Origin: an uncultured Dorea sp.
GTDB taxonomy: Bacteria; Bacillota; Clostridia; Lachnospirales; Lachnospiraceae
Direction: 5' to 3'
Assembly (NCBI GenBank): GCA_910580235.1
Contig: CAJTVU010000001.1
Location: forward strand, 124,001-188,000
DNA length: 64,000 nt
A program made the position numbers and the translations under genes. Shown here in pieces: positions 1-8,770 of this stretch. The notes under the pieces are model-generated. The model saw only the letters and a list, made by a program, of their open reading frames with translations. It was not told the origin of the DNA and searched no databases. Each line of letters opens with the position of its first letter. The stretch's first letter is position 1.

Positions 1-560
1 TCGGCGATACGCGGCTCCTTAGACGTAGCCATGTCAAGCGCCTTCCCAAAGCTCTTAAAGAGCGCCTCCGCCATATGATGATTATTCCCTCCGTCTAAGA
101 TCTTAAGGTGCAGGTTCATCATAGCAGTATATGACACGGCATAGAAGAATTCCCGTACCATCTCTGCCTCCATCGTCCCCAGAGACTCCACCAGGAAATC
201 TACATCAAAATTCAGATACGGCCTCCCGCACAGATCTACTGCACAGAGCGCAAGCGTCTCGTCCATGGGGAGTATCATATAACCGTAACGCTTAATCCCT
301 GCCTTATCTCCCAGAGCTTCCCTGACGGCCTGGCCGAACACGATCCCTACATCCTCGATCGTGTGATGCCCGTCCACTTCCAGATCGCCCGCCGCCTTTA
401 CCGTAAGATCGAAAAGCCCGTGCCTTGCCATACCATTCAGCATATGATCGAAAAACCCGATTCCTGTATGTATCTCGCTTTTGCCGGTCCCGTCAAGGTT
501 CAGCGCCACCGTAATATCCGTCTCCTTCGTCTTCCTTGTTACTGTCGCTTCCCTGCTCAC
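1..560 (-). CDS. hisB: Imidazoleglycerol-phosphate dehydratase (partial, C-terminus beyond window)
   Basis: Dehydrates imidazole glycerol phosphate to imidazole acetol phosphate in histidine synthesis. About 186 residues are visible; the 3' end lies before base 1. The chosen start is a GTG at 558-560, preceded by a strong AAGGAGGAC ribosome site, giving an N-terminus MSREATVTRKTKETDI typical of HisB. The manganese-binding motifs DGHHTIEDVG and GGNNHHMAE are both present. It follows hisD by 34 bases as the last visible gene of the hisZ-hisG-hisD-hisB operon. It looks like the monofunctional dehydratase, without a fused phosphatase at its N-terminus. Confidence 0.95.
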   Translation of the reverse strand, partial: MSREATVTRKTKETDITVALNLDGTGKSEIHTGIGFFDHMLNGMARHGLFDLTVKAAGDLEVDGHHTIEDVGIVFGQAVREALGDKAGIKRYGYMILPMDETLALCAVDLCGRPYLNFDVDFLVESLGTMEAEMVREFFYAVSYTAMMNLHLKILDGGNNHHMAEALFKSFGKALDMATSKEPRIA

Positions 561-594
561 GTCTTCCGTCCTCCTTAGCAAAACTTGTTAAACC

Positions 595-1902
595 TTAATG
601 TTCTTCCTTCTCACCTTCGAAGCGCACCCGTATGGAATTGGCGTGGGCCGACAGCCCTTCCGCCTCTGCGAACGCTACGATATCACGATGCACGCCTGCG
701 AGCGCCTCCTTCGAATAGGCGATGATACTGGACTTCTTTATAAAATCATCTACAGAAAGCGGGGAAAAGAACTTCGCTGTCCCGTTCGTCGGAAGCACGT
801 GGTTCGGCCCCGCAAGATAATCTCCCAGCGGCTCGCTTGCATACGCTCCGATGAAGATGGCCCCCGCATTCCGTATCTTCGTCATAACCTCGTAAGGATC
901 CCTCGTCTGGATCTCCAGATGTTCCGAAGCGATCTCATTGGCTGCTGAGATAGCCTCCTCCATATCCGGCGCGATAAAGATATAGCCGTAATTGTCAAGA
1001 GACTTGCGGATGATCTCCTTTCGGGGAAGCTCTTCTATAAAGCGCTCAGCCTCCTCGGACACTCTCCTCGCCAGCTCTTCGCTCGTCGTCACCAGAATGG
1101 CCGAGGCCAGCTCGTCATGCTCTGCCTGGGACAGAAGATCTGCGGCCACATACCGCGGATCGGCCGTCTCATCTGCAATGACAAGGATCTCGCTCGGCCC
1201 TGCGATGGCGTCAATGCTCACATAGCCATACACGGCTCTTTTTGCAAGAGCCACATAAATATTGCCGGGCCCCACGATCTTATCTACTTTTGGGATGCTC
1301 TCCGTCCCATACGCAAGGGCGCCGACAGCCTGCGCTCCCCCTACTTTAAAAATCGCGTCCGCGCCGGCCTCCTTCGCCGCTACGAGCGTCGTAGGCGCGA
1401 TCTTCCCGTCTCTTCCAGGAGGCGTCGCCATAACGACCTCCTCCACTCCCGCCACTTTCGCCGGAACGATGTTCATCAGCACGGAAGACGGATAAGCCGC
1501 CTTCCCGCCGGGCACATATACGCCCACCCTTGTTAGAGCCGTCACCTTCTGCCCCAGGATCGTGCCGTCAGGCTTACTGTCAAACCAGCTGTACTGCCTC
1601 TGCTTCTCGTGGTATTCCCGGATATTGCGAAGCGCCTTCCTTATGATATTCAGCAGCTCTGCGTCCACAAGGGCGTACGCTTCCCGGATCTCCTCTTCTG
1701 TCACGCGCACGTTGGAAGCGCTCACATCCGCTTTGTCGAACGCCTTCGTAAACGAGAACAGGGCTTCATCTCCCTTCTCCTTCACGGCAGCCAGTATATC
1801 CGCCACGTCCTTTTCATATTCCTCATACCGGCCGGGGCTTCTTTTCAGCAGATCTTGCAGAAGCTCCCGCCTCGTATCCTCATCCAGTCTTTGGATCCTC
1901 AT
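595..1902 (-). CDS. hisD: Histidinol dehydrogenase
   Basis: Zinc-dependent NAD enzyme that oxidises histidinol to histidine in two steps. The 435-residue product matches the usual family length. Visible signatures are VPGGKAAYPSSVLMN, GPSEILVIADETADP, LLSQAEHDELASA (zinc and catalytic histidine region) and AGPNHVLPT. The open frame continues upstream to 2148 through the hisG end, but the ATG at 1900-1902 (MRIQRLDEDT) fits homologues and has AAAGGAA about 11 bases before it. It is separated from hisG by a 140-base spacer carrying an inverted repeat, which is unusual in this tightly packed operon. Confidence 0.95.
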   Translation of the reverse strand: MRIQRLDEDTRRELLQDLLKRSPGRYEEYEKDVADILAAVKEKGDEALFSFTKAFDKADVSASNVRVTEEEIREAYALVDAELLNIIRKALRNIREYHEKQRQYSWFDSKPDGTILGQKVTALTRVGVYVPGGKAAYPSSVLMNIVPAKVAGVEEVVMATPPGRDGKIAPTTLVAAKEAGADAIFKVGGAQAVGALAYGTESIPKVDKIVGPGNIYVALAKRAVYGYVSIDAIAGPSEILVIADETADPRYVAADLLSQAEHDELASAILVTTSEELARRVSEEAERFIEELPRKEIIRKSLDNYGYIFIAPDMEEAISAANEIASEHLEIQTRDPYEVMTKIRNAGAIFIGAYASEPLGDYLAGPNHVLPTNGTAKFFSPLSVDDFIKKSSIIAYSKEALAGVHRDIVAFAEAEGLSAHANSIRVRFEGEKEEH

Positions 1903-1950
1903 TATAAGCCATTCCTTTCCGCCTGTATTTATATCTATGATATTAGGGTC

Positions 1951-2022
1951 AAAACAAGGTTTTTTAAATAACATCTGGCAATTTTTGCAATTTGCTAATG
2001 TAAATATTGAAAACCTTGTTTT
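1951..2022. repeat. Inverted repeat in the hisG-hisD spacer
   Basis: Perfect 13-bp arms, AAAACAAGGTTTT at 1951-1963 and AAAACCTTGTTTT at 2010-2022, enclose a 46-base AT-rich loop that itself holds short repeats of GCAA/TTGC. The spacer is the only long gap in the his operon. It could be an RNA hairpin that slows transcription or protects the hisD message, or a small mobile palindrome. No T-run follows on the minus strand, so a simple terminator is unlikely. Confidence 0.5.
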
Positions 2023-2042
2023 TGCCCCAACATCATATTTAT

Positions 2043-2684
2043 TTATATCTGCACCTGTGCCCGGAGCCTCATAAGAAGGTTCTTTATCCGCTCGCTCTCC
2101 AGGCGCATGGACACCGGGTTCACGATCATACGTGCTGAGAGAGGGCACACTTCTTCCAATACTTCCAGCCCGTTCTCCCGCAGCGTGGATCCGGTCTCCA
2201 CAATATCTACGATGACTTCCGAGAGCCCTACGATGGGCGCCAGCTCGATGGAGCCGTTCAGCTTGATGATCTCTACCGTCTGATGCTTCTGATTATAAAA
2301 ATAATCCTTGGCGATATTCGGGTACTTGGTGGCTACCCGGATCAGCTCATGATGCACGAGAAGGGGCGCGGACTCCCGAAAGCCGCACACGCACATCTTG
2401 CATGCGCCGAATCCCAGATCCAGCACCTCGTGGACTTTACGCCCTTCTTCCAATATCGTGTCTTTTCCGACCACGCCGATGTCCGCCGCGCCATATTCCA
2501 CATAGGTAGGCACGTCTGGCCCTTTGGCGAGGAAGAACCTCAGCTTCAATTCCTCATTTACGAAGATCAGCTTCCTGGAGCCCTTCTCTTTCATCTCTTC
2601 GCACGTTATCCCAACCTTCTCAAATAGCTCCAGCGTCTCCTGTGCAAGCCGCCCTTTCCCAAGGGCAAATGTCAAGTATCTCAC
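2043..2684 (-). CDS. hisG: ATP phosphoribosyltransferase, short form
   Basis: First committed enzyme of histidine synthesis, joining ATP and PRPP. At 213 residues it is the short HisG type, which lacks the C-terminal regulatory domain and needs HisZ as partner; hisZ is the gene directly upstream. The N-terminal GKGRLAQETLELFEKVGI and the PRPP-binding EVIVDIVETGSTLREN are clear. The start is a GTG at 2682-2684 with AGGAGG positioned eight bases before it. Expected complex: a hetero-octamer with HisZ, feedback-inhibited by histidine (family knowledge). Confidence 0.95.
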   Translation of the reverse strand: MRYLTFALGKGRLAQETLELFEKVGITCEEMKEKGSRKLIFVNEELKLRFFLAKGPDVPTYVEYGAADIGVVGKDTILEEGRKVHEVLDLGFGACKMCVCGFRESAPLLVHHELIRVATKYPNIAKDYFYNQKHQTVEIIKLNGSIELAPIVGLSEVIVDIVETGSTLRENGLEVLEEVCPLSARMIVNPVSMRLESERIKNLLMRLRAQVQI

Positions 2685-2710
2685 GATACGCCTCCTGTCT
2701 TACAATGTTG

Positions 2711-3982
2711 CTACTTCTGTGCCTCTTTTTTTTGTATCTCGCTCTGCTCTATCTCTTTCTGCTCGCCTGTCACTAGGTTTACCATCAGTATGCTTCCCGT
2801 CTTCTTAATATAGATCAGCGTCCCGGCGTAATATTCCTTCCCATAGGAAAGGTATTCCTCCAGCAGCCGCCCCCCGTCCTTCTTCATCATTTCCGTATTC
2901 TTCGCCCGGCTTCGGAAATCCTTCGCCAATGCGATGGCGTCCTTTTCCTTTCCCTCGTCATAAAGGATAAGGTGGTTCTTCCTCGTATAGACGATCCGTA
3001 TCCGCTGTCGCACCATAGCGTTCATCAGCTCGTCGATGACGATAGCGAACCCGATAGAGGGCGCCTCCTTCCCAAACTTCTCCAGCAGCCTGTCATAGCG
3101 GCCTCCCTTTACGATAGCGTCCCCCGTACCGTAAGTGTACCCCCGGAAGATGATCCCTGTGTAATAGCCGTACACGCCCGTCATCCCAAGGTCGAAAGTG
3201 ACATATTTCTCCACGCCGTACATCTTCAGTATATTATAGATCTTCTCCAGACGTTTCACCGCCATGATCCCATCAGAATTCGGGGCGATGTCCTTCGCCC
3301 TCGCCAGCGCTTCCACGCCTCCTATAAGCTCTCCCAACGCAGCGAACGCTTCCAGCGAGCTCCTCTTTACCGCAATGCTCTCAAGATATTCTTCCACACC
3401 GAAATAATTCCGATTGTTCACCAGCTCAATGACACGCTCCTTCGCTTCCTCGTCGAGGGCCGCGTCTTCTATAAGGCTCTGGAAGAATCCGAGATGCCCG
3501 ACGTTCAGCTGGAATTCCTTAAGCCCCACCGCCCGCATAGATTCTATGACAAGGGCGAGCATCTCCGCGTCAGCAGACGGAGAATCGTCCCCGATATGCT
3601 CCGCCCCCAACTGGGTCACTTCCCGAAGGCGCCCCTGATAGCTGGAATGGTTCACGAACGTATTCCCCGTATAGCAAAGCCTGATCGGAAGCTCTTCGCC
3701 CCCGAAGAGCGTCGCTGCCGCACGGGCGACGGACGGCGTGATATCGGGCCTTAAGACGAGAGTGTTCCCCTCTTTATCAAAGAATTTATACAGATCTCTG
3801 GATGGGATCGTACCGACTTCCTTGCGGAACACTTCAAAATATTCGAAGGTAGGCGTCTGTATATCATGATACCCATAAAGATGCAGCGTCTTCTTAAGCC
3901 TGCTCTCAAGCGTCAGCTTTTTCCCGCATTCCACATTATAAATATCCCTGACCCCTTCCGGGGTGTGAAGTAATTTCCTCAT
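2711..3982 (-). CDS. hisZ: ATP phosphoribosyltransferase regulatory subunit
   Basis: A class II aminoacyl-tRNA synthetase-like paralogue of HisRS that binds and regulates short HisG. The 423-residue product begins MRKLLHTPEGVRDIYNVEC and carries the motif 2-like region RDLYKFFDKEGNTLVLRPDITPSVARA. The HisRS family 2 region GGRYDRLLEKFGKEAPSIGFAI follows. The C-terminal ~90 residues resemble a divergent anticodon-binding domain rather than that of true HisRS, and the next gene is short hisG, so it is HisZ and not a tRNA synthetase. It is the first gene of the operon. CAGGAGGCGAT precedes the ATG. Confidence 0.92.
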   Translation of the reverse strand: MRKLLHTPEGVRDIYNVECGKKLTLESRLKKTLHLYGYHDIQTPTFEYFEVFRKEVGTIPSRDLYKFFDKEGNTLVLRPDITPSVARAAATLFGGEELPIRLCYTGNTFVNHSSYQGRLREVTQLGAEHIGDDSPSADAEMLALVIESMRAVGLKEFQLNVGHLGFFQSLIEDAALDEEAKERVIELVNNRNYFGVEEYLESIAVKRSSLEAFAALGELIGGVEALARAKDIAPNSDGIMAVKRLEKIYNILKMYGVEKYVTFDLGMTGVYGYYTGIIFRGYTYGTGDAIVKGGRYDRLLEKFGKEAPSIGFAIVIDELMNAMVRQRIRIVYTRKNHLILYDEGKEKDAIALAKDFRSRAKNTEMMKKDGGRLLEEYLSYGKEYYAGTLIYIKKTGSILMVNLVTGEQKEIEQSEIQKKEAQK

Positions 3983-4037
3983 ATCGCCTCCTGCTGTCTT
4001 CCCACTTTAATGTGCTACTACGATAAAATCCTATTGG

Positions 4038-4066
4038 ATTATAAACGTTTCTTTCTATTTTGTCAA
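4038..4066 (-). promoter_or_regulatory. Sigma-A promoter of the his operon
   Basis: Minus strand TTGACA (4061-4066), a 17-base spacer, then TATAAT (4038-4043): an exact consensus promoter. Transcription should start near 4031, leaving a leader of about 50 bases before hisZ. The -35 overlaps the last codons of recU. No T-box or leader-peptide attenuator fits in so short a leader. Confidence 0.9.
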
Positions 4067-4602
4067 GACTCTTCCCTAAGCTCCAGATCTAGATTCATAG
4101 CATCCAGGTACGGGACTTTATAGCCGCCGGAAAGGCTCATAAAGAACCTTGGATCCAGCTCTTCATAGCGGACGCTCTTCCTGCCTCCCGCCGCGCCTCT
4201 TTCCCAAAATCTCTTCAATTCGGAGAACCGCATATAATAAAGCGCATTCTTCCCGACATAATAAATAACGAGAAAGGAGACTCCCTCCTGCTTCTCAAAC
4301 TCCTCCATAAAGCGCACCTGATGCTCATGGACGTTCTGCAGCGGGAATGTGTCGGCCACGCACTCCTTCGCGTCAAAACAGACCGGGATCCCCTGTACTG
4401 CTCCAATGTAGTCCACAGTACTGCGCTTCTCAAAATAAGCCAGCGTGATGTGCCGATGCTCCTTGTCCATCTTCACCGGAGTGATCGGCGTAGGGATCTT
4501 CTGGATCAGGGCAAGCCCCCGCTCCAGATAGTACTCATTCGTCCTGTTAATGATCTCTTCTAATGTAGAACCTCTAAGGCCTCTCGTGCTCCATGTTCCC
4601 AT
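4063..4602 (-). CDS. recU: Holliday junction resolvase RecU
   Basis: Firmicute endonuclease that cuts four-way junctions during recombinational repair; functional partner of RuvAB, which is encoded at 40.6-42.3 kb. The 179-residue product has the family core: LEEIINRTNEYYLERG, IQKIPTPITPV, the nuclease motif VDYIGAVQGIPVCFDAKEC with its acidic and lysine residues, and SGGYKVPYLD near the end. It begins inside the 3' end of the upstream pseudouridine synthase gene (43-base overlap), suggesting translational coupling. Usual family length is about 200 residues. Confidence 0.93.
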   Translation of the reverse strand: MGTWSTRGLRGSTLEEIINRTNEYYLERGLALIQKIPTPITPVKMDKEHRHITLAYFEKRSTVDYIGAVQGIPVCFDAKECVADTFPLQNVHEHQVRFMEEFEKQEGVSFLVIYYVGKNALYYMRFSELKRFWERGAAGGRKSVRYEELDPRFFMSLSGGYKVPYLDAMNLDLELREES

Positions 4603-5594
4603 GCCGTCTCCTCTATGATCCTGTAAAATACAGGTGGTACTTCCGCGCGGACGTCCATCTCTGACAGCCTTAAGAACCGCCCCTCCATCTGCGGGAAATG
4701 CAGCTCATACGCATGCAGCATCTGCGCCGCCACACCGTAGTCCCTCTTAAAACTACTATTCCAGACAGCATCTCCATACTTATAATCTCCCAAAAGCGGA
4801 TGCCCTATGCTTGCCAGATGCGCCCGTATCTGATGAGATCGTCCGGTAAGCAGGCGGACTTTCAGAAGTGTCATATGCTCTGCGTAAGCGACGGGGATAT
4901 ATTCCGTCTCAATGGGACTGTATTCCCGTTCTGCGTTTTTTTTCTCTGACGCGCCCTGCTCTTCCATGACTTCCACCCGGTTCGTCCTGCCATCCTTCCT
5001 AAGATAGCCGCGTATATGTCTTTGTTCCGTCACCTTTCCTTTTACAAGGCAGAGGTAATATTTAGACAAAGCCCGCTCCTTAAAAAGCGCAGACAGCATC
5101 TGCAGCCCCGCAAGGCTTTTGCCCGCCGTCAGAAGCCCGCTCGTATTGCGATCCAGACGGTTGCACGCCCCCGGCCTGAAAGTCTTAAGCTCCTCATGGC
5201 TTAGCTTCCCTTCCTTTATCAGATACCCGATGATCTGCTCCACCGCCGACACATCGCCCTCTCTCGCTTTCTGAGAGAGCATTCCAGGCGGCTTATTTAT
5301 AATCAATATATCCACGTCTTCATAGACGATCATGCCCTCTTCCAGACAGCCGCATATCTCTTCTGCTTCTTCCTGTCCGGAGAGCCTGGAAAATGTCTCT
5401 TCTGAAAAGAACATCTTCACCGAGTCTCCCTCCTGCAGCTTCTCGCTCCCCGATGCTTTCTTCCCGTTGAGCACGATGTTCTTTTTGCGGAGCATCTTGT
5501 AGAAAAAGCCCGTCTGCGCCTTCGGAAGGTATTTCTTCAAATATTTGTCAAACCGCTGGCCGGCCTCATTTTCTTTAATAATGATCTCTCTCAT
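4560..5594 (-). CDS. RluA-family 23S rRNA/tRNA pseudouridine synthase
   Basis: Isomerises uridine in structured RNA. An N-terminal S4 RNA-binding domain (about residues 10-70, QRFDKYLKKYLPKAQTGFF onward) precedes the catalytic RluA domain. The catalytic aspartate lies in NRLDRNTSGLL, where the commonest motif has HRLD. LLTGRSHQIRAHLASIGHPL is the conserved C-terminal block. Length 344 fits RluC/RluD-like enzymes; the exact target uridine cannot be told from sequence. The gene starts four bases after the preceding stop and has no strong ribosome site, so it is probably translated by coupling. Confidence 0.88.
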   Translation of the reverse strand: MREIIIKENEAGQRFDKYLKKYLPKAQTGFFYKMLRKKNIVLNGKKASGSEKLQEGDSVKMFFSEETFSRLSGQEEAEEICGCLEEGMIVYEDVDILIINKPPGMLSQKAREGDVSAVEQIIGYLIKEGKLSHEELKTFRPGACNRLDRNTSGLLTAGKSLAGLQMLSALFKERALSKYYLCLVKGKVTEQRHIRGYLRKDGRTNRVEVMEEQGASEKKNAEREYSPIETEYIPVAYAEHMTLLKVRLLTGRSHQIRAHLASIGHPLLGDYKYGDAVWNSSFKRDYGVAAQMLHAYELHFPQMEGRFLRLSEMDVRAEVPPVFYRIIEETAWEHGAREALEVLH

Positions 5595-5598
5595 AATA

Positions 5599-6177
5599 CT
5601 ACATGGACAGCGTCAGTATCAAAGCCCTGATATTCCGCTCCCGTTTCCTGCTTTCTTTCTTCTCCACAGCCGCAATGTTATTCATCCCCTCCACACGGGC
5701 AAGGAACGCATTGTAATCGTGGAATATCTTCACTGTCATCTTATCATACCCGTTCTGTTTCAGCACATCTTTGATAAGCCTTGCACATCTCACCTCGTCC
5801 GTCTTCTCGCTCTTCGCATAGCCGCACACTACATGGCCGGACAGGACGAGAGCCGTCACCGGCATCACCTTCTCTGTGCTGGTGATGATGAGATCATAAG
5901 CTCTTACAAGGAGCCCCGCCTTCTCTTCCAGCTCTCTGTACGTCTCCAGATCAATGCTCTTATGAGGCGCCATCGTGATATATTCTACAAGCATCTTGCT
6001 GGCCGGAAGGCATCCAAGGACAGCCACGATCGTAAAGAGGCTCATCTTTGAGCCTGTCTGCATGTAGCCCAGCACGAGCACCGCTATGACAATGGCGAAT
6101 TCCGCCGCCGCCCACGCAAGATATCTTGTTTTTCTGACTTTTATATAACCTGGCTCTCCTTTTTCAATCTTTGTCAT
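5599..6177 (-). CDS. Conserved hypothetical protein with two membrane segments
   Basis: I do not recognise a named family. The 192-residue product has a basic N-terminus (KVRKTRYLAW), then two adjacent hydrophobic stretches at about residues 18-38 and 45-62 (FAIVIAVLVLGYM and LFTIVAVLGCLPASKML). A mostly hydrophilic remainder follows and would lie in the cytoplasm. GGGAGAGG precedes the ATG. It sits inside an RNA-modification and recombination operon between ygiQ and an RluA-family gene, with 20- and 4-base spacings, so it is co-transcribed. No catalytic motif is evident and function is unknown. Confidence 0.75.
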   Translation of the reverse strand: MTKIEKGEPGYIKVRKTRYLAWAAAEFAIVIAVLVLGYMQTGSKMSLFTIVAVLGCLPASKMLVEYITMAPHKSIDLETYRELEEKAGLLVRAYDLIITSTEKVMPVTALVLSGHVVCGYAKSEKTDEVRCARLIKDVLKQNGYDKMTVKIFHDYNAFLARVEGMNNIAAVEKKESRKRERNIRALILTLSM

Positions 6178-6197
6178 AGCCTCTCCCTTTCAATAGT

Positions 6198-8093
6198 TTA
6201 TGATTTCTTCTTATGGATATTTCGGATCGTCTTCTTCTTTTTCTTCCCTTTCCCCTGCTTATCAAAGCCTCGCTCTCTTCGTATATCCGGCCGCCCTTTC
6301 TCTGGCCGGATGAGGCAATTTTTGCCGAACCCTACCAGATCCATGCGCCCGGCCTTCTCAAGAGCCTCAAGCACAAGCCGGCGGTTCTTCGGGTTCCGGT
6401 ACTGGATCAAGGCTCTTTGCATCGCCTTCTCATGTGGATCCTTCGACACATGCACAGGCGACATATCCCTCGGGTCAAGGCCGGTGTAGTACATACAGGT
6501 GGACAGAGTGGACGGCGTAGGATAGAAGTCCTGCACCTGCTCCGGCATATAGCCGCAGTCCCGCACATATTCCGCCAGCTCCACCGCCTCCGCCAGGGAA
6601 GAGCCCGGGTGGGACGACATAAGGTACGGGACAAGGTACTGTTCCTTTCCGACACGCGCGTTCATTTTCTTATACGCCGCCACGAATGCCTCATATACTT
6701 CATTCTTCGGCTTCCCCATCTTCCCTAGGACCTTGTCGGACACATGTTCCGGCGCGACTTTTAGCTGGCCGCTTACATGATGCTCGCACAGCTCTCTTAA
6801 GAACGTGTCGTCCGGGTCGGCCATCACATAATCGAACCGGATCCCGGAACGGATGAACACCTTCTTCACTCCGGGCAGCTCCCTAAGCTTCTTTAACAGC
6901 TCCACATAGTCTCTGTGATCCGCCCTAAGCTGCCTGCAAGGCCCCGGGAACAGGCACTGCCTGTCTTTGCACACGCCGGACCTAAGCTGCTTACGGCAGG
7001 ACGGATGGCGGAAATTCGCCGTCGGGCCTCCCACATCATGGATGTAGCCTTTAAAATCCTCTTCTTTCGTTATCTTCTCCGCTTCCAGAAGGAGAGAGGC
7101 ATGGCTCCTCGCCTGTACGATCCTCCCCTGATGGAACGTAAGCGCACAGAAATTACACCCGCCAAAGCACCCCCGGTTGCTTATAAGGCTGAACTTCACT
7201 TCCTTTATGGCGGGGATCCCCCCATCCTTCTCATAAGAAGGATGGTACGTCCGCATATATGGGTAGCTGTATACCGCGTCCATCTCTTCCGTAGAAAGAG
7301 GAGCCTGCGGAGGGTTCTGCACGACATACAGATCCTTCCCGTAAGGCTCTGCCAGACATTTCCCCGAAAATGGATCTGTATTGCAGTATTGGACATAAAA
7401 GCTTTCCGCATACTTGCGCTTATCCCCGGATACCTCCTTATAAGAAGGAAGGACGATACCGTCGTACAGGCTGTCCAGCTTCTTTGTCTTATAGACCGTG
7501 CCGGGTATGAACGTAATGTCCCTGATGTCCAGGCCGCTGTCCAATGCTTCCGCAATCTGCACGATGCACCGCTCTCCCATTCCATAGGAGATCAAGTCTG
7601 CGCCGGAGTCCAGAAGGACAGACCGCTTTACCTTTCCCGACCAGTAATCATAGTGAGCGAGCCTCCTTAAGCTGGCCTCGATCCCTCCCAGGATCACCGG
7701 CGTCTTCTTATAAACCTTCCGTATAAGGTTCCCGTAGGCCGCCGTCGCGTAATCGGGACGCTTCCCCATAACGCCTCCCGGCGTGTAGGCGTCCGTCTGC
7801 CTGCGCCGTTTAGATACGGAGTAATGGTTCACCATCGAATCCATATTCCCCGCCGACACAAGGAATGCAAGCCTCGGCTCCCCAAATTCAGCAATGCTTT
7901 CGTCGTCCCTCCAGTCCGGCTGGGCGATGATGCCCACCGTATAGCCGTGGGCTTCCAGCGTCCTGGCGATGATCGCCGTCCCAAAGGACGGATGATCCAC
8001 ATAGGCGTCGCCCGACACATAGACAAAATCCAGCTGACGTATGCCCCGCTCTTTTATATCCGCCCTGCACAGTGGCAAAAATCCTTGCGCCAT
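6198..8093 (-). CDS. ygiQ: YgiQ-family radical SAM protein
   Basis: A 631-residue UPF0313 protein. The radical SAM cluster-binding motif CFGGCNFCALTFHQGR lies near residue 310. An N-terminal B12-binding-like region and the conserved blocks GGIEASLRRLAHYDYWS and LKVAPEHVSDKVLGKMGKP are all present. The C-terminal ~50 residues are very basic (KQGKGKKKKKTIRNIHKKKS). The biochemical reaction of YgiQ is not established. The start ATG shares one base with the stop of the upstream HAD gene, so the two are co-translated. Confidence 0.9.
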   Translation of the reverse strand: MAQGFLPLCRADIKERGIRQLDFVYVSGDAYVDHPSFGTAIIARTLEAHGYTVGIIAQPDWRDDESIAEFGEPRLAFLVSAGNMDSMVNHYSVSKRRRQTDAYTPGGVMGKRPDYATAAYGNLIRKVYKKTPVILGGIEASLRRLAHYDYWSGKVKRSVLLDSGADLISYGMGERCIVQIAEALDSGLDIRDITFIPGTVYKTKKLDSLYDGIVLPSYKEVSGDKRKYAESFYVQYCNTDPFSGKCLAEPYGKDLYVVQNPPQAPLSTEEMDAVYSYPYMRTYHPSYEKDGGIPAIKEVKFSLISNRGCFGGCNFCALTFHQGRIVQARSHASLLLEAEKITKEEDFKGYIHDVGGPTANFRHPSCRKQLRSGVCKDRQCLFPGPCRQLRADHRDYVELLKKLRELPGVKKVFIRSGIRFDYVMADPDDTFLRELCEHHVSGQLKVAPEHVSDKVLGKMGKPKNEVYEAFVAAYKKMNARVGKEQYLVPYLMSSHPGSSLAEAVELAEYVRDCGYMPEQVQDFYPTPSTLSTCMYYTGLDPRDMSPVHVSKDPHEKAMQRALIQYRNPKNRRLVLEALEKAGRMDLVGFGKNCLIRPEKGRPDIRRERGFDKQGKGKKKKKTIRNIHKKKS

Positions 8094-8770
8094 TATAATA
8101 CCTCGTATGTTCCCTTCTCTATATCCTCATAATCCTGTATGTAGTAATCCGCAAGGCCTCGCTTCTTTTCCAGCCACCTCTTCGAGAAATCGTCCTCTAC
8201 GGCGCACACCCGCATGCCCGCATTCTTCCCTCCCAGGATCCCTGCGGGGACGTCCTCGAAGACAAGGCACTTATCCGGGTACACGCCCATCGCCTCCGCC
8301 GCCAGAAGGTACACGTCCGGCGCAGGCTTTCCCGCCCCCGCCTCCTCAGACGTCTTCACACAGTCGAACAGCTCCCATACGCCAAGCGCTTTAAGCGTAT
8401 CTTCCGCCAGCATCCTGGAATTGCTTGTGGCGATCCCGATCTTCTTGCCTTCTGCGCGCATACGCTCAATAAAGCCCCTGGCCCCCTTCTTAAGGGGCAC
8501 TTCATGGGTATATTTGTAATACGCCATCTCGTGCCATTCCTTCACGATCTCCTCCGTCGTCTTCTGAAGGGACGGGAATATGCTCCTGTAATACTCCGCC
8601 ACTTCCAGGAAGCTCCTCCCTTCCATATCTTCATGGAAATTTTCCGGCTCCGTCAGACCGTGCCTCTCTAAATACTCCTCGTCAATAGCGACCCAGAGCC
8701 ACATGGAGTCGATCAGAGTCCCGTCCATATCAAAAATAACCGCGTCTATATCTTGCAACATCTGTGTCAT
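8093..8770 (-). CDS. HAD-family hydrolase, beta-phosphoglucomutase-like
   Basis: A 225-residue HAD superfamily IA phosphatase or mutase. Motif I is FDMDGTLIDSM (aspartate nucleophile and acid/base), motif II is IATSNSR, motif III lies around AGKPAPDVYLLA, and motif IV is CLVFEDVPAGILGGKNAG. The cap domain follows motif I, as in PgmB/YcjU-type enzymes. Substrate is unknown; low-molecular-weight sugar phosphates or nucleotides are typical. It overlaps the rsuA-like stop by four bases and ygiQ by one, so it is a middle gene of the operon. Confidence 0.88.
   Translation of the reverse strand: MTQMLQDIDAVIFDMDGTLIDSMWLWVAIDEEYLERHGLTEPENFHEDMEGRSFLEVAEYYRSIFPSLQKTTEEIVKEWHEMAYYKYTHEVPLKKGARGFIERMRAEGKKIGIATSNSRMLAEDTLKALGVWELFDCVKTSEEAGAGKPAPDVYLLAAEAMGVYPDKCLVFEDVPAGILGGKNAGMRVCAVEDDFSKRWLEKKRGLADYYIQDYEDIEKGTYEVL

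Noticed and set aside
1903..2148. Longer hisD starting at 2148
   Set aside because: The extra residues are low-complexity read-through of hisG and the spacer; homologues start at the ATG at 1902.
2711..3982. Histidyl-tRNA synthetase
   Set aside because: Sequence is HisRS-like, but it lies directly before short-form hisG and lacks a typical HisRS anticodon-binding end; HisZ fits.
3983..4062. T-box or attenuator controlling the his operon
   Set aside because: The leader is only about 50 bases and shows no T-box bulge or histidine-rich leader peptide.
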